DNA from: an uncultured Oscillospiraceae bacterium | GTDB taxonomy: Bacteria > Bacillota_A > Clostridia > Oscillospirales > Oscillospiraceae | Assembly (NCBI GenBank): GCA_900762245.1 | Contig: CAAFFR010000147.1 | Location: 1-5,592 of the forward strand | DNA: 5,592 bases | Direction of reading: 5' to 3' | Part shown: positions 4,715 to 5,592 of the stretch, piece by piece | Layout of the letters: each line of letters starts with the position of its first letter | How positions within the stretch are numbered: the stretch's first letter is position 1 | Translations under genes and position numbers: made by a program | The notes under the pieces: generated by a model | What the model was told of the DNA's origin: nothing | Databases searched by the model: none | What the model saw: the letters and a program-made list of their open reading frames with translations, nothing else

Positions 4715-5446
4715 TTAAAACTCGCCCGCGTCGTACATAACGGCGGACAGGGCACACAGGGGGGCTGTCTCGCAGCGGAGGATGCGCTTGCCCAGAGTAC
4801 AGACCTGCAGGCCCGCTTCCCTTGCCTGGGCCACTTCCTTTTCTTCCAGACCACCCTCAGGACCGGTGAGCAGACTGACGGTCTGATAAGGGCTGCTGGT
4901 CAGGGCCATTTTCAGGGTCACGGCCTGCTCATTTTCATAGAACATCAGAGCTTTGTCGGCCTTTACCGCTTCTTCCAGTGCGGCCTTGAAGCTGGGCAGC
5001 GCCCGAACCTGGGGAATGCGGCCCCGGCCGGACTGTTCGGCTGCGGAAGCGGCGATCTTTTGCCAGCGCTCCAACTTCTTTTTCAGGCTTTTTTCGTCAG
5101 GCTTGGATACACAGCGGGCAGAGGGAAACGCCACAATTTCGTAAGCACCCAATTCCGTTGCCTTCTGGATCACATGTTCCAGCTTATCCGCCTTGGGGAA
5201 AGCCAGAAAGACGCTGACCTGAACCGCCGCTTCTGTTTCCGATTCCCGGCGCTGCTGCACCGCAAGAACAAACTGACCGCCTGCCGTGTCTGTGATAAGG
5301 CAAAGGCATTCCTTTCCCTCACCGTCGCAGACCAGAGCCTGCTCCCCTGCTTTTAAACGCAGGACTTTGGCATGCTGGGCATTTTCTCCTGTTAAAATCA
5401 CATTTTCTCCGGAAAGCTCCTCCGGAGACACAAAAAAACGAACCAT
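4715..5446 (-). CDS. rsmE: 16S rRNA (uracil(1498)-N(3))-methyltransferase RsmE
   Basis: A 243-residue SPOUT-superfamily enzyme that uses S-adenosylmethionine to methylate N3 of U1498 in 16S rRNA of the assembled small subunit. Residues 1-70 form the N-terminal PUA-like RNA-binding domain (MVRFFVSPEEL, then NAQHAKVLRLKAGE). The trefoil-knot catalytic domain spans about 75-240. Diagnostic motifs are KADKLEHVIQKATELG (85-100), RWQKIAASAAEQSGR (127-141), LLTGPEGGL (192-200) and LGKRILRCETAPL (218-230), the last two lining the cofactor site. Length is normal for the family and nothing is missing. ATG at 5446 has GGAGG (5459-5455) eight bases upstream. It has its own promoter at 5472-5500 rather than following prmA, a frequent neighbour elsewhere. 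It converges on the padR operon; no U-tract terminator of its own is visible before the repeat at 4581-4706. Confidence 0.96.
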   Translation of the reverse strand: MVRFFVSPEELSGENVILTGENAQHAKVLRLKAGEQALVCDGEGKECLCLITDTAGGQFVLAVQQRRESETEAAVQVSVFLAFPKADKLEHVIQKATELGAYEIVAFPSARCVSKPDEKSLKKKLERWQKIAASAAEQSGRGRIPQVRALPSFKAALEEAVKADKALMFYENEQAVTLKMALTSSPYQTVSLLTGPEGGLEEKEVAQAREAGLQVCTLGKRILRCETAPLCALSAVMYDAGEF

Positions 5447-5471
5447 AGCGGGTCCTCCCTCTTTTTTCTAT

Positions 5472-5500
5472 AGTTTACCAAAGGTTTTCCCATCTGGCAA
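5472..5500 (-). promoter_or_regulatory. Sigma-A-type promoter for rsmE
   Basis: On the minus strand, TTGCCA (5500-5495), a 17-base spacer and TAAACT (5477-5472), preceded by TGG as an extended -10. It lies about 25 bases upstream of the rsmE start codon, so the leader is short and includes the GGAGG site. Confidence 0.75.
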
Positions 5501-5529
5501 GCCCTTCGGTGATCTTCTTTTCTTCCCTA

Positions 5530-5558
5530 TTGTCAAATTCTTCTTTATCTTGTATAAT
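5530..5558 (+). promoter_or_regulatory. Sigma-A promoter for the gene at the right edge
   Basis: TTGTCA (5530-5535), a 17-base spacer and a perfect TATAAT (5553-5558). It is divergent from the rsmE promoter; the two -35 boxes are 29 bases apart, so the promoters face away from each other without overlapping. Confidence 0.87.
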
Positions 5559-5586
5559 ATAGAAAATTTTCCAAGGAGGAACTGTC

Positions 5587-5592
5587 ATGACA
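5587..5592 (+). CDS. Start of an unidentified gene (first two codons only)
   Basis: ATG ACA at the window's right edge, preceded by AAGGAGG (5573-5579) with seven-base spacing and by the consensus promoter at 5530-5558. This strongly implies a real, well-expressed gene starting here. Two codons do not allow identification. Confidence 0.75.

Noticed and set aside
4447..4757. Two short minus-strand open frames across the intergenic repeat
   Set aside because: Their coding content is the palindromic repeat and the terminator, with no ribosome binding site or family resemblance.
5562..5571. Palindrome GAAAATTTTC between the last promoter and its ribosome binding site
   Set aside because: It is a 10-bp AT-rich self-complementary run of the sort expected in such leaders, with no second copy to support an operator.
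1..5592. CRISPR array, tRNA/rRNA, riboswitch, transposase, toxin-antitoxin or phage genes
   Set aside because: No regularly spaced direct repeats, cloverleaf or rRNA-like sequence, long structured leader, or matching coding motifs were seen on either strand.

Overview
The window looks like chromosomal DNA of a gut-type Clostridia member, most likely Oscillospiraceae/Ruminococcaceae or a close relative. The reasons are: mid-50s % GC by rough hand count, strong AGGAGG-type ribosome binding sites, extended -10 promoters, a type-3 (archaeal/eukaryotic-like) prolyl-tRNA synthetase, a PadR/HAAS/DUF4097 operon, and an intergenic repeat beginning TGTCATTGCGAGGAGCG of a kind dispersed in such genomes. 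The taxonomic assignment is inference.

Layout, left to right. Positions 1-455 (minus) hold the N-terminal 151 residues of a FlaR-like P-loop nucleotide kinase that runs off the left edge. Positions 456-570 are intergenic, with two perfect 11-bp hairpins; the one beside proS has its U-tract on the plus strand. Positions 571-2007 (minus) encode proS. Positions 2008-2185 form a divergent promoter region: a minus-strand promoter drives proS, and a strong plus-strand promoter, whose -35 box is embedded in a 10-bp inverted repeat, drives a three-gene operon.

That operon (2186-4528, plus) is padR, a HAAS-domain membrane protein, and a membrane-anchored SH3b-like plus DUF4097 protein. The genes overlap by 4 and 11 bp, so they are probably translationally coupled. 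A strong intrinsic terminator follows at 4535-4579. The likely logic is an autoregulated envelope module: the cytosolic PadR repressor controls two membrane proteins, one with an N-terminal cytosolic helical domain and duplicated membrane hairpins, the other exposing an SH3b-like domain and a beta-ladder outside the cell. The signal and output are unknown. The combination of PadR with HAAS and DUF4097 proteins is recurrent in Firmicutes; the SH3b-like insertion and the membrane-hairpin duplication are the less ordinary parts.

Positions 4581-4706 are a 126-bp MITE/REP-like palindromic repeat lying between convergent genes. Positions 4715-5446 (minus) encode rsmE, the 16S rRNA m3U1498 methyltransferase, with its own promoter. 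The last 120 bases hold a divergent consensus promoter, a ribosome binding site and the first two codons of another plus-strand gene. There is no CRISPR array, tRNA, rRNA, transposase gene or T-box in the window.
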